The translations under genes and the position numbers were made by a program. DNA of 64,000 bases from Callipepla californica brunnescens (lineage: Eukaryota; Chordata; Aves; Galliformes; Odontophoridae): contig JALIRH010000018.1 of assembly GCA_023055505.1 (NCBI GenBank), forward strand, positions 10,966,646 to 11,030,645, in the 5' to 3' direction. The notes beneath the pieces were generated by a model that saw nothing but the letters and a program-made list of their open reading frames with translations, searched no databases and was not told the DNA's origin. Positions 1-11,738 of this stretch are shown here, piece by piece. The stretch's first letter is position 1. The number at the start of each line of letters is the position of its first letter.

Positions 1-347
1 TTTGCACATACAGAACACACAGAACACAACAGGAAAGCACTTAAGCAGTCGGATTTATTTGCTGCTCTTTTACTAACTCACAAAAGACAGAGATAAGTAT
101 CTATTTTCCCTAAAGCAATTTTAGCACCAGCTTGACAGAAGTCATAGCAAACTGTAATCCCTGTACTCTCAGAAATCCTAGTATCTGACTGCAAGATCTG
201 GCAAGCTTAATGTTATCACAGCTGCAGTTAGTGTCATTTGTATAATCTTCTGCATTTACAGAGATATGACATATTTTGGTTTATGATCCATACTTACCTG
301 ACACAACTACCTTCAACAGGTTTTGACTGGGATGGAGTTAGTTTTCT
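1..347. other. AT-rich unassigned sequence with a possible LTR scrap at its end
   Basis: No gene or complete repeat is seen. Bases about 318-347 (TTTTGACTGGGATGGAGTTA and onward) resemble the start of a common avian LTR, which from memory runs TGGTTTNGGCTGGGATAGAGTTAATTTTC. The match is short and no TG end or target duplication is visible, so this is only a hint. Confidence 0.35.
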
Positions 348-395
348 TCTGGTACTTTGAACAACATATATTTATTCTTTGTTCAAAGTACCAGA
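348..395. repeat. Perfect 17-bp inverted repeat (hairpin) with 14-nt spacer
   Basis: The left arm 348-364 (TCTGGTACTTTGAACAA) is the exact reverse complement of the right arm 379-395 (TTGTTCAAAGTACCAGA). The spacer, 365-378, is AT-rich. The arms are mixed sequence rather than simple AT, so this is less likely to be chance than most palindromes in the window. It could be a local inverted duplication, a cruciform or a folded transcript. Nothing nearby explains it. Confidence 0.9.
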
Positions 396-2637
396 TTCTC
401 TCCTATCTCCTGTGATAGAGAGCACCGCAGCACTATGAATATTGGAAGCAATTAGACTAGCCACACTAGAACTGTGTTTGGCAAGTATAAAAGATCCTCA
501 TTTAAGCCTACTGAAAACCATTAACTAGGTGACAGAAAGACTGAAACAGAATAACAACTTTCTGTTTTCTTGAGGAAACTTGACAGTTGATCTTGTGAAG
601 CTGTCTGAAAGCCTAGAAAATGAAAAGTAGATTGCAGGTTTCAGGCTGAGTATGACTGAAGGGACTTTATTCATCGTGGCTTGTATGATTTTCGACACAG
701 ACAAACCCTTTCTTGAAGGGAATCACTGTAAATTTGTTATTTATATCACATAGTCCAATCACAAGATCTCATCATTCTTGTTCATTTACAAATGAAGTCC
801 AAATCCTAGAATTTACTTAACGATTTCTATGCTTTTCATAAGCTTGATAAGATTAAATATAAAACCTATTGAAAAAAGGAAAAAAAGTTAAGGTTCAAGA
901 AAATAAAAAAATCATTAGTCAGAATGGATATTGTCTTTTTATTAGACAGGATTGTTTGCAGCCTCCTACAATCCTAATATGTTGTTTCTTTTGTTTATAA
1001 TGAAGATAAACAACCATGTTAGCAAGATCACCTACCAGCTTCTGCATCTCCACAGTTTGACTTCCAGGTGATACTTGAGCAAATATAAATCCAGTAACAC
1101 TTCCTTCATATACCAAACTGTTCTTATATTTTTTTATATTGAAATATTTTCTGCTACAAAATGGGTATTACCATTACAGTGACTCTAATAACATATATCA
1201 CATTAGTGATACAGAAATAATATGATGTAATATTAGAGTTTTTTATTTTAACCATATATAATTAATTAATAATATCTCAATATGTCTTGTGGGATGAAAT
1301 GGAGGAGCAATAAATAGTTCTGGTGGCCAATATTCCCATAGTATGCTGAATTCATCCCAAAGGCCAGTCAGTTATTTGACTATGAACGGCCATTGAGGTT
1401 GGAGCACAGAAGATGAATGGATATAACAAGAGATACTTCTCTCTATTTTCAGAATTGGGTCTAAAAACAGAAGTTCTTTTTCCATACCAAGTTAGTGCAC
1501 CAGGAAAGCTGGCTTTGATTTTGACCATATAACTCAGGATTTTCAAGTAATGAGTGATTTTATTTCAACATAGAGGAAAATGAAGGAAAAATAGTAGCGC
1601 TAATTATGTATGTTCAAAAAAGATTTAGACCCAGTCACATTACTGTGCTTTTCAGTCTGGTATACAAGCTTTTCCAACACTCAGAAATTGCTGAGATCCA
1701 GGAAATCCCAACACATTCCAATTAGTAACCCAGACCCTCTTCACCAACTCCCAGTTCAAATAAATGAGAAAGATCAGAACATATGTACTCTTATCAGATA
1801 AAAAAAACAAACAAGCAAACAAATAAATAATTAAATTTCACTGCTACTATAGTGAAAAAAGTAAATAAAAATATCAATACATTAATATTCTTAGGCTTCC
1901 ACTTTTCCTTCATTATGTGTTACAACAGAAAAACAAATTATTTGACTTTAAATACAATATGCTTTTATTTCAGTTAGAGCATTTTCCATCTGTACAACAA
2001 ATGAGAATTGTATTAAATGTTTTCTTTGTAGTGTTTTATTTTTATAATACCTTCTAGATTGTGTTTAATAGCAAACCAGAGGTGGAAAGAAAAAAACCCA
2101 CAACATTAAAATGCTCTATAAAACAGAAATTGGAAACTGCTGTGAAACTGTTTCTAATGCAACAACTTTCAGTGCACGCTAGTCACAAAACTGTGTATTA
2201 GACTGGCAAATTCACTCTTTTGTCTTCTTAAAGGGCTGTGAGCACAGCAAGAAGTATTGTCAGTGTTTGGTCCGAGGCATAAATCACTGTGAAAAAAACA
2301 TCTTATTCTGATAAATTGCTTTAGCCCACAGAACATCCTTAGGTATCTTTGTACCTTTTATTTAATTGCATTCTGTTTTCTAGGTAGATAAAAGAATTTC
2401 AGGTAATAAGATAAGAGTTACAGGGATTTGCTATTAATCTAGTGCACTGGTGACCTAGGATAACTAAATCACTCCTGGAGAAAGGAATGAGGAAGGGTAC
2501 AGAAAAACAAGATTCCATGATCATAGAGTGCCTTTGAAATATTTCATGTATTGTTTGTTAGCAATATTTTCTATTATCTATTTAATTAATTGATGCATGT
2601 GTCTGCAATGTGTGTATTTATAGATTTGTATACAGCT
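396..2637. other. AT-rich unassigned sequence
   Basis: No recognisable gene or transposon. Open frames here are at most about 65 codons. An A-rich AAAC/AAAT-like tract lies at about 1,800-1,840. Confidence 0.5.
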
Positions 2638-2678
2638 ATGCATACATACACGTATGTATATGTGTGTGTGTGTGTATA
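2638..2678. repeat. (TG)n microsatellite with TATG/CATA flank
   Basis: A run of about seven TG units (2,661-2,675) is preceded by the imperfect palindromic ATACATAC-AC-GTATGTAT. The overlapping open frames on both strands (runs of C/V/Y/I or H/T/Y) are translations of this repeat and not genes. Confidence 0.85.
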
Positions 2679-4725
2679 AATATGTGTAAAATGTGGTTCA
2701 GATTCAATATTATGTATATTACAGTTAACAGCAAACGTGACTTTGAAAGAGTGGTCTATGGGCTTGTAACTGTCATTCTTTGTATATTCTGTTCCACCCA
2801 TAGCATAGATCACATGGCTGTTATCCTATTCTCCTGTTTGGGTATAATATTAGAAAAGCATTTTTGATAGCTTAGGACAGAATATGTACACTCATACTAC
2901 AGATAGGTTTTTGAGCGCTTGAAGTCTATTTTAAAATTTTACTCTAATTTTGTTATATGCAGTAATAATTTTCATTTCAGACGTCTCCTTATTACTCTAC
3001 AGCGAAGTCTTAGAGAAAATGGGTGGCAAACCTGAATGATACTAGATGGTTGACAAAGATACTGTCTAACATGGAGTTTACCTTCAGAAAACTGCAAATG
3101 ACGGTGCATAGATCTTACTAATTATTTCCATGTTGGTTTCTATTCATGTATCACGTTGCCTTCTGCATTAATGCATGCATCCTCAAATGTACAGCTTTCT
3201 TGTATGTCTTTGTTTTTAATCCAAAATATGTTGAGTTTCAAATTCTGAGGTTTAGTTTAAATCTGCACCTTTTTTCATGATAACAAATCACATCTGAATT
3301 AGGGTGCATACCTGCCTACATTTTCCTTTCCTTTCAAAGTCATATATTACTGTCTGTAATTCAAACAAAGAAGAGAGGAATACAGCATTGCTTTATGGTG
3401 TAAGTGTCCCCAGGTTCTAAACATTTTGAAATGAAAAAAAAAAAAAATCTAAGAAATTGCCAACCTTTATTCAGTTATAGGATATGTTGCACTCTCAGAT
3501 TTCTGAAAATTTGATTGCTAAAATAACATTTCTTCTGCTGATGAACAAAATATTCTTTGCAAAATAATTAAATAATTAAAAGTGATTCATTCTTGTCAAA
3601 CAAAAACAACACTCATGAACCACAAAAAAATTTTCTTTTCTTACTATTCGTTAAGTCATTTCCTACCTTTACTAGAGATATTTATCTTCATTTTTTTCCA
3701 TCATTCTGGAGGACAGATTCTCTCATTTTTCTTGCATTTCCTTACACTTGAAGTTTCTTAGGTATGATATGATCTTTTCCTGAGTGTCCTTATATACATT
3801 TGGTGAGAAAAGAATTTTATAATGGAACGTTCCATTCAGTTCAATATCTTTTCTACAGTGAAGTTTTTTCTGCTAACAAAAACTAAGTGGAGCTTTTACT
3901 CATGGAGAGTGAAACCTTCCACTGTATAAGGCATTGACATTACCTGTTTCCATGAAGATATTCTTTCATTTCCAAGCAAATGTCAGATTAGGATTTTAGA
4001 ATTTAGATTTTTTTTATTTCTTTTGTTAGGGATAATTTGTAAAGTAAATGCAAACAACTTTCCTTATAAGTATGTTTATTCTTCATTTGTTAGACTTGTA
4101 ATTAAGTTGCAACTATGCATCCATTTTTGGATCACAATATTCTGTAAATGAAGTTTTATTACAGAATAACCCCATATTCTCTTACTACTCCTCAGGCTAC
4201 GGAGGAAAGATCCACATTTTCCAAGTGAAGATATTTTTCTTCCTGGCTAATCAGTGAGAACACATTAGTAGTCACTGCAGCACCAGGAACAAAATGTCTT
4301 TCATCTGGGTAACCACACCTATATCATCACACCTCTCTCTTTCAGTTCTTAGCTGGTAGCAGACCATTAACAACAGTTTACATTTCATTTTATCACTGAT
4401 CAATCCCATTCACCCAGTTAATACCTCTGTCACGGAAAAATGGAAGTATTATCTAATATACTGTTCTTGGCTCAATAGGATCGATTAAATATAAATGCCT
4501 GTTACTGTTCTGTGTTTCAATGTGTCTGGCTTGCTGCTAGCTCTCAAACAGACTGAAATTTTATAGAGCACCATGAAAATATTTTCCCCTTTACTTGAAA
4601 GTATAAAGAATGGAAAAAAAATCAGAAATATTTTTCATTTACATTACTGGCTATTTCTGTTGTATGATACATTTTTTTAAGTGATCCTTCAGAATTTAGG
4701 GGATTCAGGTAGTACTATTCAAATG
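2679..4725. other. AT-rich unassigned sequence
   Basis: Nothing recognisable except a 14-base A run at 3,434-3,447. No open frame of note. Confidence 0.5.
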
Positions 4726-4727
4726 TA

Positions 4728-5246
4728 TGAAAGTTACTCCAAAAATAATGCCTCCTATTTATGTCCATGGAAACTACAACAGATACACAAGAACATTATT
4801 TGTTAGAGCAAATTCTCAGCTGCAAAACACTCCGTTTCAACATAGTCAATAACATTAGCTATGTAAGCAATGAAAAACAGCCTGCATGCCATGCTCTTAA
4901 AAATCTGCACCACCAGAAGTGACCAATGGTCCCCGTCACCACCCATAACCTCCCTGTGCTCCCATCCACTGTTTGGTCTCTGTAAATGTTTAGTATGTGT
5001 CAGAGAGTGGTGGGTGCCATTTTTTCTGCATAGAGGAATTCACTTCCACACCTTTTCTTCATCCATGCTTCTATGTCTGACAATGTGGTGTCAGACCTCT
5101 GCTGTCTTCTTTAATAAAGGGAACAAAATGTAATAGAATATTCATGAGAAGGTCCAACCTCTGGTACGATAACTTCTACAGAGGCAGCTCTGACGCTGTG
5201 GGACAACATAATAAAATAGGAGGCATTACTTTCAGAGCAGCCCTTA
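4728..5246 (-). mobile_element. Mariner-derived non-autonomous element, copy 1 (519 bp)
   Basis: The two ends form imperfect inverted repeats: ACTCCAAAAATAATGCCTCC on the left, and GGAGGCATTACTTTCAGAGC on the right. TA dinucleotides sit just outside (4,726-4,727 and 5,247-5,248), as expected for mariner TA target duplication. The transposase remnant reads on the minus strand and has many stops. It is much shorter than an autonomous mariner (about 1.2-1.3 kb in general), so only the start of the transposase gene and both ends remain. The family is probably the chicken Galluhop/Mariner1_GG group, inferred from memory of its ends. Confidence 0.85.
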
Positions 5247-5470
5247 TACTTTGATTGTAAACAGTTTTGCCAGGGATTTCCTGTTATCCTTGTCTGACAG
5301 TAATCAGTCAACCTGGAGAGCATCATTTTACCTCATATTTTTCCATAGGCTAATCATCATTTACATTCTCTTCAGATCATATACATTTTCTGCCATTTAC
5401 TGAATGTTTAATTAGAGAGGAACAAGCATAATTGATGTGAATTTTTTTGAGGCTCCTTTTTGGTGGTGAC

Positions 5471-5538
5471 TGTTGTGGGCTGAATTAGATGATCTCCTGA
5501 GGTCAATTTTAACACATATGATTCTCTGATTCTGTGAT
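5471..5538 (+). mobile_element. CR1 LINE 3' tail fragment
   Basis: The stretch has the typical CR1 3' end: GGGCTGAATTAGATGATCTC, then GAGGTCAATTTTAAC, ending in ATTCTCTGATTCTGTGA. It is only the last 70 or so bases, consistent with extreme 5' truncation of a retrotransposed copy. Confidence 0.75.
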
Positions 5539-5783
5539 ACATGAGCATGTGCCCTGGAAGAATGGGTGCAAAAATATAATTACATGCCTAGGGGAATTCA
5601 TGAAATGTAAACAACCACATGTTACACTTCTTAAGGCACTGCTCAGTGCCTCAGAAACATATTAATTTCAATCATCATATGGTAATGCCAGGGAAAATTG
5701 TGCCTCAGGAAGCCTTGGTCTGTTGCTTAAATCACTAGCACAAGCGAGTATGAGCAGTGTCTCGACCTTATTCTGAACCCAGA

Positions 5784-6344
5784 TGTCAAGGGTTTACAGA
5801 CTGGTTTGGCCCAGTTCCATGACGATTGGGGTGGGGAACCCACGGGCTCACACCCCTGGGAAGGGGAAGGGGGAAAGTGAAAAAGGAGAAGGGAGATGGG
5901 CCTAAAAACAAAACAGTGGCAATGATCTGAAAAGGAAAGCTAATTTACTAAATAAGATATCAGAATGCAAAATAACATGTTATAATACAATATAATTGGG
6001 ATTTAAGCTAATAAGTCAAATAAAATGAGCAAGAGAGAGTGTCCAATAAACCGAAGGCCTTACGCTAAACAATGAAAGCGAGCACCTGCTGCTGGCTCTA
6101 TCCCCAAAGGAAAGAGAGTGTCTTGTGACAAGCAAACAATTTTTATCTTTCCCTTTGAGTGGAAATACGTAAAAATACAAAGCAACACAAAGTCCTCTGG
6201 GGTATGTAGTTCTTCTCTTCTGAGACAGGTATATCCATAACTATCGATGATCCATGGAGCGGGAGCATTAACTCTTTAACTCTCAATGCACTACATGATA
6301 TTGTGATGTGGAATACCAGTAACAAAAATCATAAAACCATGACA
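5784..6344 (-). mobile_element. Solo LTR of an ERVL-like endogenous retrovirus (copy 1, 561 bp)
   Basis: Read on the minus strand the element starts TGTCATGG and ends TTGACA, giving short inverted ends TGTCA/TGACA. The same five bases, CCAGA, lie immediately outside on both sides (5,779-5,783 and 6,345-6,349), an exact target duplication. No internal retroviral region is attached, so this is a solo LTR left by recombination. The 5-bp duplication favours a class III (ERVL-like) element over ERVK, which makes 6 bp; this class call is inference. A second copy in the opposite orientation is at 33,395-33,958. Open frames inside are non-coding. Confidence 0.88.
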
Positions 6345-9102
6345 CCAGATTTTAAAAGTCAGAGGAAACCATACTTTACTGCTCCTAAGCTTGGCAGTCA
6401 GTTTGGAAATGAGAACACTGGGTTAAAGAGTTCCTCCTTCACATTTCAGAACAAATTCATAGCTAGGACCTGTAGAAATTACCATGCAGAAGCCAAACTC
6501 CTGTGTTCCTTAGAACTTTCAGCTGAAGATAAATATTTATTGTGAAAGGTTACTTCTGAGCAGCAGGTCACATCTGGATCTTTGGATCTTAGTCTGTAGA
6601 AATGGTAAACTTTGACAAAGACTGGACTTTGTTTTTTGTTTCTGTGACCACATCAGAATAAAAGACCACCAAATGTTTGTTCAAGTGCCTCCTAGCCTTA
6701 TAATAGTATAAAATCTTCAGAAACATACCTTTAGCAATGATATAACCTGCAGAGGCATGTTGTGTTGCTTGAATTATGATTTCTTTGAGTAACTTCATTC
6801 AGATAATGGAATTCAGAGACTTGATACTGCCTGTTTTCATCTTCATAGCTTCATATTTAGGAGCACTCACAGTTGGGAGAACATCACCTTTAGCCATTTG
6901 TCCTGGTTATGTCACTATTTCATATTTTGCAGCATGCAGCAGGTTGACACTTAAGTACAGTGCTGGGTGCACTTCCTGGGTGCTGTGTTTCTAGCAGACT
7001 CAGTTGTTTTCACATGAGTTCCAGCTCTGGGAGACTTGATTCCTGGTGATGGGGAAGAGTATTCATCTTTATGGGAGGCCAGCCGTGAGGGCCTGCCAAT
7101 AAAGACTCAGACTGACTCTCTCCTCCTGTTTTCTTATTAGCTTGATTTATCTCACAGTTCATTTTAATAAATTATTGTCTCCCATCTCAGCTGTATTTTT
7201 CCTCTTCCTTTTCACCCTTTTCCTGAGGGAAGGGAGGGAGGTCGTGTGATTAACTATTCAAACAGCGACACCAGTGTCTTAAAGAAGCAGTTGGAAGATA
7301 CCCAGCTTTACTAATGAAGGAAGCAAACTGTTGAGCCAAAAATGAAGATTAAGCACTGGTTTGTGCCAGCACAAATGCAGGATGCGACTGGTATAGGCTC
7401 TTCCCCCCCTACTATCCCCCACTCACTGCAAAGAAAGTTTTTGTCATGTTTGCCATCACCAGTGTTATTCATCTGATGTCTGTTCTAAAGGAAGTTTCAA
7501 ATTAAAGAAAGACCTCCTCTTGTATTTTGGAGCTGATAATTAACTTGGATTAATTACATGGTAGCATTGATGGATCTGTATATACCTCAGTATCTTACAT
7601 TCAGCAAGCCCACAAGCTACCTCTTCTCCATTTCAATCTCTTGATGGGCTTTCTGGTATGGTCACACAGATTTTGGCCAATTGTTCTGTAAAGTTCATGA
7701 GAGATGAAACCTGGGTCTTTGTAGCTTTCTTTGCAGATGGGACAATCAATAACAATTAGTTTGATTAATCTTGGAGATGATTTCTTTTTTTCCTGAACAT
7801 CAATTATTCCTAGGCTACTTACATCACACAAACTTATTTCAAACATAGTTAATTTGGGGAATATTTGACTTTCTGATAGATTTTGACATTACTTGCAGTT
7901 TCATGTTCAGAAAGCCATTTTGAAGAGACAGTAATTGGCCAAAAACGCAACTAGCTGCTGCATTTTATTAAACGATTGTTATATGAGACTGTGGAAAGTT
8001 ACTCCAAAGTATGACATTTTGTTTAAATAAAACCCTGTGATGTTTTTCATTTGTGTAGATCCTTTGAACTTTGTGGGTGTTGATTTTTGTTTGTTTTTCC
8101 CCTGTTGGACCACTTAGAACTGTTTTGGTATCAGTCATTCTAACTAATCTATTTTCTTCTGAAAATAGTAAAAGATAGTTTACTTATCTCTATTAATAGA
8201 TGTAGCTAAGAGAACAGAGTTAGGTCTTCTTTTCTAAAATAGAAGTTTTCTTAGTCATCTGATGACTATTGGATGTAGTTAACTTAGAAGTGCCACAGAA
8301 GAATCAGTAGTTATTGTACAGAAAATACAAGTATGTGCATTTGTTTTTACAAGCTATAATACAAATTTCTATCCAAACAAATAACTGCTAAATAGCTGAT
8401 AACTAACTTGTCACTTTTTGTATATATATAAAATATATTGGTCTAGTTACTATGACAATAAACATTATTTTATAAAATGTATTATCAAATTGTCATATTT
8501 CACCTATTTCTCATTTCAGAGAGCCGTGATAAAGACATATTAATAATTAAAACAAAACAAACAAACAAACAAACAAACAAAAAAACACCAGGAGAAAGTA
8601 CAGTTCAAAGAAGCGTTTTCCTATTTTGAAATGGCATCTGTCTTAAGAATGTTATATTTTTGCTGTAATTAAGTAATATGGAAATAAGAAGTTAAATAGA
8701 ATCACGTTATGAAAGATCCTACCTTTTCACTGTTAACTGAGGAAAGCAATTTTTTTTAAAGATGACAAAGAAAAAATATAAAGAAGAATTAAAATTCACT
8801 AGCACTATTTTCTCTACAAATTTGCTTTTAAACCCTCCCATCTGTTCAACCAATAATCACAACTGGTACAATTATCCAATAGTTGTTCAGTATGTAATGT
8901 TCTTATTACAGTAAACAAAACAAAACATTAATTGCTTTTTAATGATGCCTTTTATGCAATGGTTACAGAACATCTAAACTAAAATTAACAACTTGGAAAT
9001 TAATGTTCTGTTTACATTAGTCACATCCACTCATTCCACCTGGCATTTCTATGGCCTTTCAGTTCTTCTTAACAACATTTAATAAATCTTCATATATTTG
9101 AT
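6345..9102. other. Unassigned sequence; possible old LTR-like stretch at 6,899-7,140
   Basis: Mostly AT-rich with no recognisable gene. The stretch from about 6,899 (TGTCCTGGTTATGTC) has less AT than its surroundings and contains an AATAAA at 7,098-7,103 followed by GACTCAGACTGACTCTC, which resembles a polyadenylation/U5 part of an LTR. I could not find matching ends or a duplication, so I do not call it. An (AAAC)n tract lies at about 8,549-8,588. Confidence 0.35.
8549..8588. repeat. (AAAC)n simple repeat
   Basis: Repeated AAAC units with an A-rich end. Similar AAAC tracts occur at about 19.1 kb and 25.55 kb in this window. Confidence 0.9.
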
Positions 9103-9497
9103 CAAGGGATGCTCTGAAAGTAATGCCTCCTCTTTTATTACATTTGTGCATGATATCAGAGACAGATGTTAGTGGTATGGCATCAAAGGTTGGACCTTCC
9201 CAGCAGTATTCCATTACATGTTGTTGTTGCGTGACAGATGATAACATAGGGCCAGTGTGGCAACCTGGTGTCTGACATATGTATATGAAGCAAAAGTGTG
9301 TCACTGAACTCCTCCATGAGGAGAAATTGGAACTCAGTGATATTCACCAACACAGATTTTCATAGTTTCTGCATGCTGGTTCTTTATCTGTTCTGTATCT
9401 GTTACTTTGCTCTACTAAATGGTGTTATTGTCCTCTTTATATCTGTTGTAGATTCCATTGAAATAAATAGAAAACACCACTTTTGGAGTGATCTAAT
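9103..9497 (+). mobile_element. Mariner-derived element, copy 2 (shorter, about 395 bp)
   Basis: The left end has GCTCTGAAAGTAATGCCTCC and the right end carries ACTTTTGGAGTGATC, the reverse complement of the other terminal type. The orientation is opposite to copies 1, 3 and 4. Just inside the right end the AATCTACAACAGATAT-type block shared with copy 1 is present in reverse complement. A short plus-strand frame near 9,300 resembles the start of the mariner transposase helix-turn-helix (a SDIHQ-like segment), out of frame with what follows. Outer TA dinucleotides are decayed on the left and present on the right (9,498-9,499). More of the middle is deleted than in the other copies. Confidence 0.75.
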
Positions 9498-9632
9498 TAG
9501 AAATACATTGATGTTATTTTTTCTGTATCATTATTTCGCTCATATTTGACATCAATTGTTTCTATTTCCACGAATTCTCAACGTTTATTTTGTCTTTTTC
9601 ACTACGACTTTGCAGCAGGCATATCTAGCTCT

Positions 9633-9681
9633 TGTAACGCTAGCACCATGTAATGTTAGCACCACTGTAGTGTTAGCATGG
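9633..9681. repeat. Three imperfect tandem copies of a 16-17 bp unit
   Basis: The units are TGTAACGCTAGCACCA, TGTAATGTTAGCACCAC and TGTAGTGTTAGCATGG, head to tail. This is a tiny degenerate minisatellite. No function can be read from it. Confidence 0.75.
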
Positions 9682-9788
9682 CTGCTGTGCATTGTTCTAA
9701 GGCAAACAAAATATTCAAGTACATTGCTTTTTTGTCTTTGTGAGCATTTTCTGTACATTAGTGTATTATTCTTCTTATCCCTTGTATT

Positions 9789-9859
9789 TCCTTCCTTCCT
9801 CCCTTCCTTCCTCCCTTCCTTCCTTCCTCCCTCCCTCCCTTCCTCCCTCCCTTCCTTTC
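9789..9859. repeat. (CCTT/CCCT)n polypyrimidine tract
   Basis: About 70 bases almost entirely C and T (one strand) in CCTT and CCCT units. Such polypurine/polypyrimidine stretches can form triplex DNA. The overlapping frames (FLPS-type repeats on plus, KEGR-type repeats on minus) are translations of the repeat. Confidence 0.92.
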
Positions 9860-11738
9860 TCACAACATCCTGATTACAGGAATTAGCACTATTCAAAATC
9901 AATGCAATACCAAGTGAATACATGACAAAAACATAACTGATAGATAAAAAATTGAAATCACTAGCAGGAAATCACAGAAAGAATATATAGCCTCAAGAAT
10001 TAATCTTCGATCCAATGCAACTCAGTGTCTCCATCACAGATATGAAGAAAATATAAACAATTCCCTACTAATGTTTTCAGTCAACCATAAGCTGGTGAAG
10101 TGATAGATAATAACAGGGGTCATTTTTAAAGTGAGCCAAATAATTTTAAGAGTGTCACAGTCAAAGAGGAATAATTGACTCTGTCAGCAACTATTCATTC
10201 TAAAGATAGATGAAAAGACATAAATATGGATGGATAAAAGATTATTGAATGGGAACTATATCCCATAGGAAGAAGCAATGACCTTGACAGAGATTAGTTT
10301 GGCCATGCTGCAGAACCATCTAACCATGAATTTTCAAAAGTATTAAAAAATTCAGAATCTAAAATTAAATGTAGACAAATTCAAAAGGGAAGAAAGACTT
10401 ATTTTTAAGTGATTAACCTTTTGAAAAACTTCCCTGGAGAAGTGGTGGAGGCACCGTCATAAAAATTTTTAGCTAAGACTGTCTTTATAAAATCTGTACT
10501 TATTCATTTGAAAATATATTGGATTCAATGAAGGTATTGCAAGGTTAAATTTTATAGTTGATATTATATAGGAGCTTCAAATAGAAGTTCATTAAGGTTC
10601 ATTTTAGCCTTAAAATTTGGCAAGAGGAGGAAAAAAAAACGGGTCTCACATTACAGTCTGAACTTTGAAAACCCGATAATGATGCCTTTCTTATGAAAAC
10701 CAAGTTTTAAATCTTGCACAGTTCCTCTCTTCCTTCCTCCCTCCACCCCCTTGCATCCCACCCCCAAAAATACCAGCTCTACTTTGTAAAATATCCAGAA
10801 TATAAGTGAATTTTATTATAGAAAGTCATCAGGTTTTTCTCGTTAGTCTTCTAGAAAAACAGTTTGTTTTCAGTATAGCGAAACTCTTTAAGAAACTGTT
10901 TAAGCTTGATTCATGAATGCAACCAGAGCAAAGTGTATATATAATAAAGATACAGTAAAAATGAGAATAAAAAAAAATTGTATTAGGGTAAAAGCAGAAT
11001 AGTTAAGAGAACGGTATCAGCATTGTTATGTTCCACCTGTAAGCATGAGAATCATACCACATTCAGAAAGGGTTTCCTGTTGATCGTTCACAAGCACTTT
11101 CTCTTCTGTGTGTCTCCCATGTTCTCATTCAGTCATGTCCACTCCTAGACAGCAGCAACCAGGAATTTATAAGAGTTCTTTATTGAGATGGTAATATAGG
11201 AGGCCTTACAGTTAAAATAGGTGACTATGCAGAGTACAGTTTGTTAATATGTTAATAGGCTAGCTACGATGAGGTGCTTATCCATTACAAACAAAATAAA
11301 CAGAAGTTACAAACAAAATAAACAGAAGTGGTTAATTCCTTAGCCTCCTTTTATTGCCTCTTGCGCTGTTCTTTCTTTTTTTTAGTTCATTTTGCTGGCA
11401 TTTGTTATCTAGGGAAATTTATTTTTCTTTAAACATGAATTCCTTATATACACAGAATCCATTTTAGGACCCTGCTTTAATTAGTCATTTGTTCATTAAT
11501 TCCTAAAGTTTCTATATAACTACATTCTCATTAAAAAAAAAAAAAAAAACTGTCAAAAATATGCAGTTTCGTAATGTATATTTTATACTATCATCTTCTT
11601 TTCCTTCTCACATCTTATTCCAGAAGCTAAACAAGACCAAGGCATTCTCAGTTAAAAAACAAACAAATATAACAAAACACACCATGATTTAACATGTTTC
11701 TTTTTAATAAAAAACTTCATCACACTGCAATCATTGTA
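9860..11738. other. Unassigned sequence with an old LINE-like scrap and a possible LTR fragment
   Basis: Bases about 10,425-10,500 (CTTCCCTGGAGAAGTGGTGG and onward) resemble the tail of an ancient CR1/L3-type LINE, but the match is weak. The minus strand of about 11,050-11,400 contains CAATAAAGAACTCTTATAAA, reminiscent of the polyadenylation region of an LTR, without ends that I can place. A 16-17 base A run is at 11,534-11,550. Confidence 0.35.
11285..11328. repeat. Exact 22-bp tandem duplication
   Basis: Bases 11,285-11,306 are repeated exactly at 11,307-11,328 with no spacer. The unit is TTACAAACAAAATAAACAG plus AAG. Both copies being identical suggests a recent slippage or duplication event. 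Confidence 0.92.

Noticed and set aside
2586..2867. Overlapping frames around the TG repeat
   Set aside because: Low-complexity translations of a microsatellite.
5784..6344. Interpretation of the element as a DNA transposon
   Set aside because: It has TG/CA ends with a 5-bp duplication and no long inverted repeats, which fits an LTR better.
6899..7140. Stretch starting TGTCCTGG with an AATAAA near its end, as a further LTR
   Set aside because: No matching CA end or target duplication could be found, so it is mentioned only in the block note.
9556..9923. Frames of 105 (plus) and 112 (minus) codons with FLPS or KEGR repeats
   Set aside because: The repeats come from the CCTT/CCCT polypyrimidine tract; the rest is unrelated flank.
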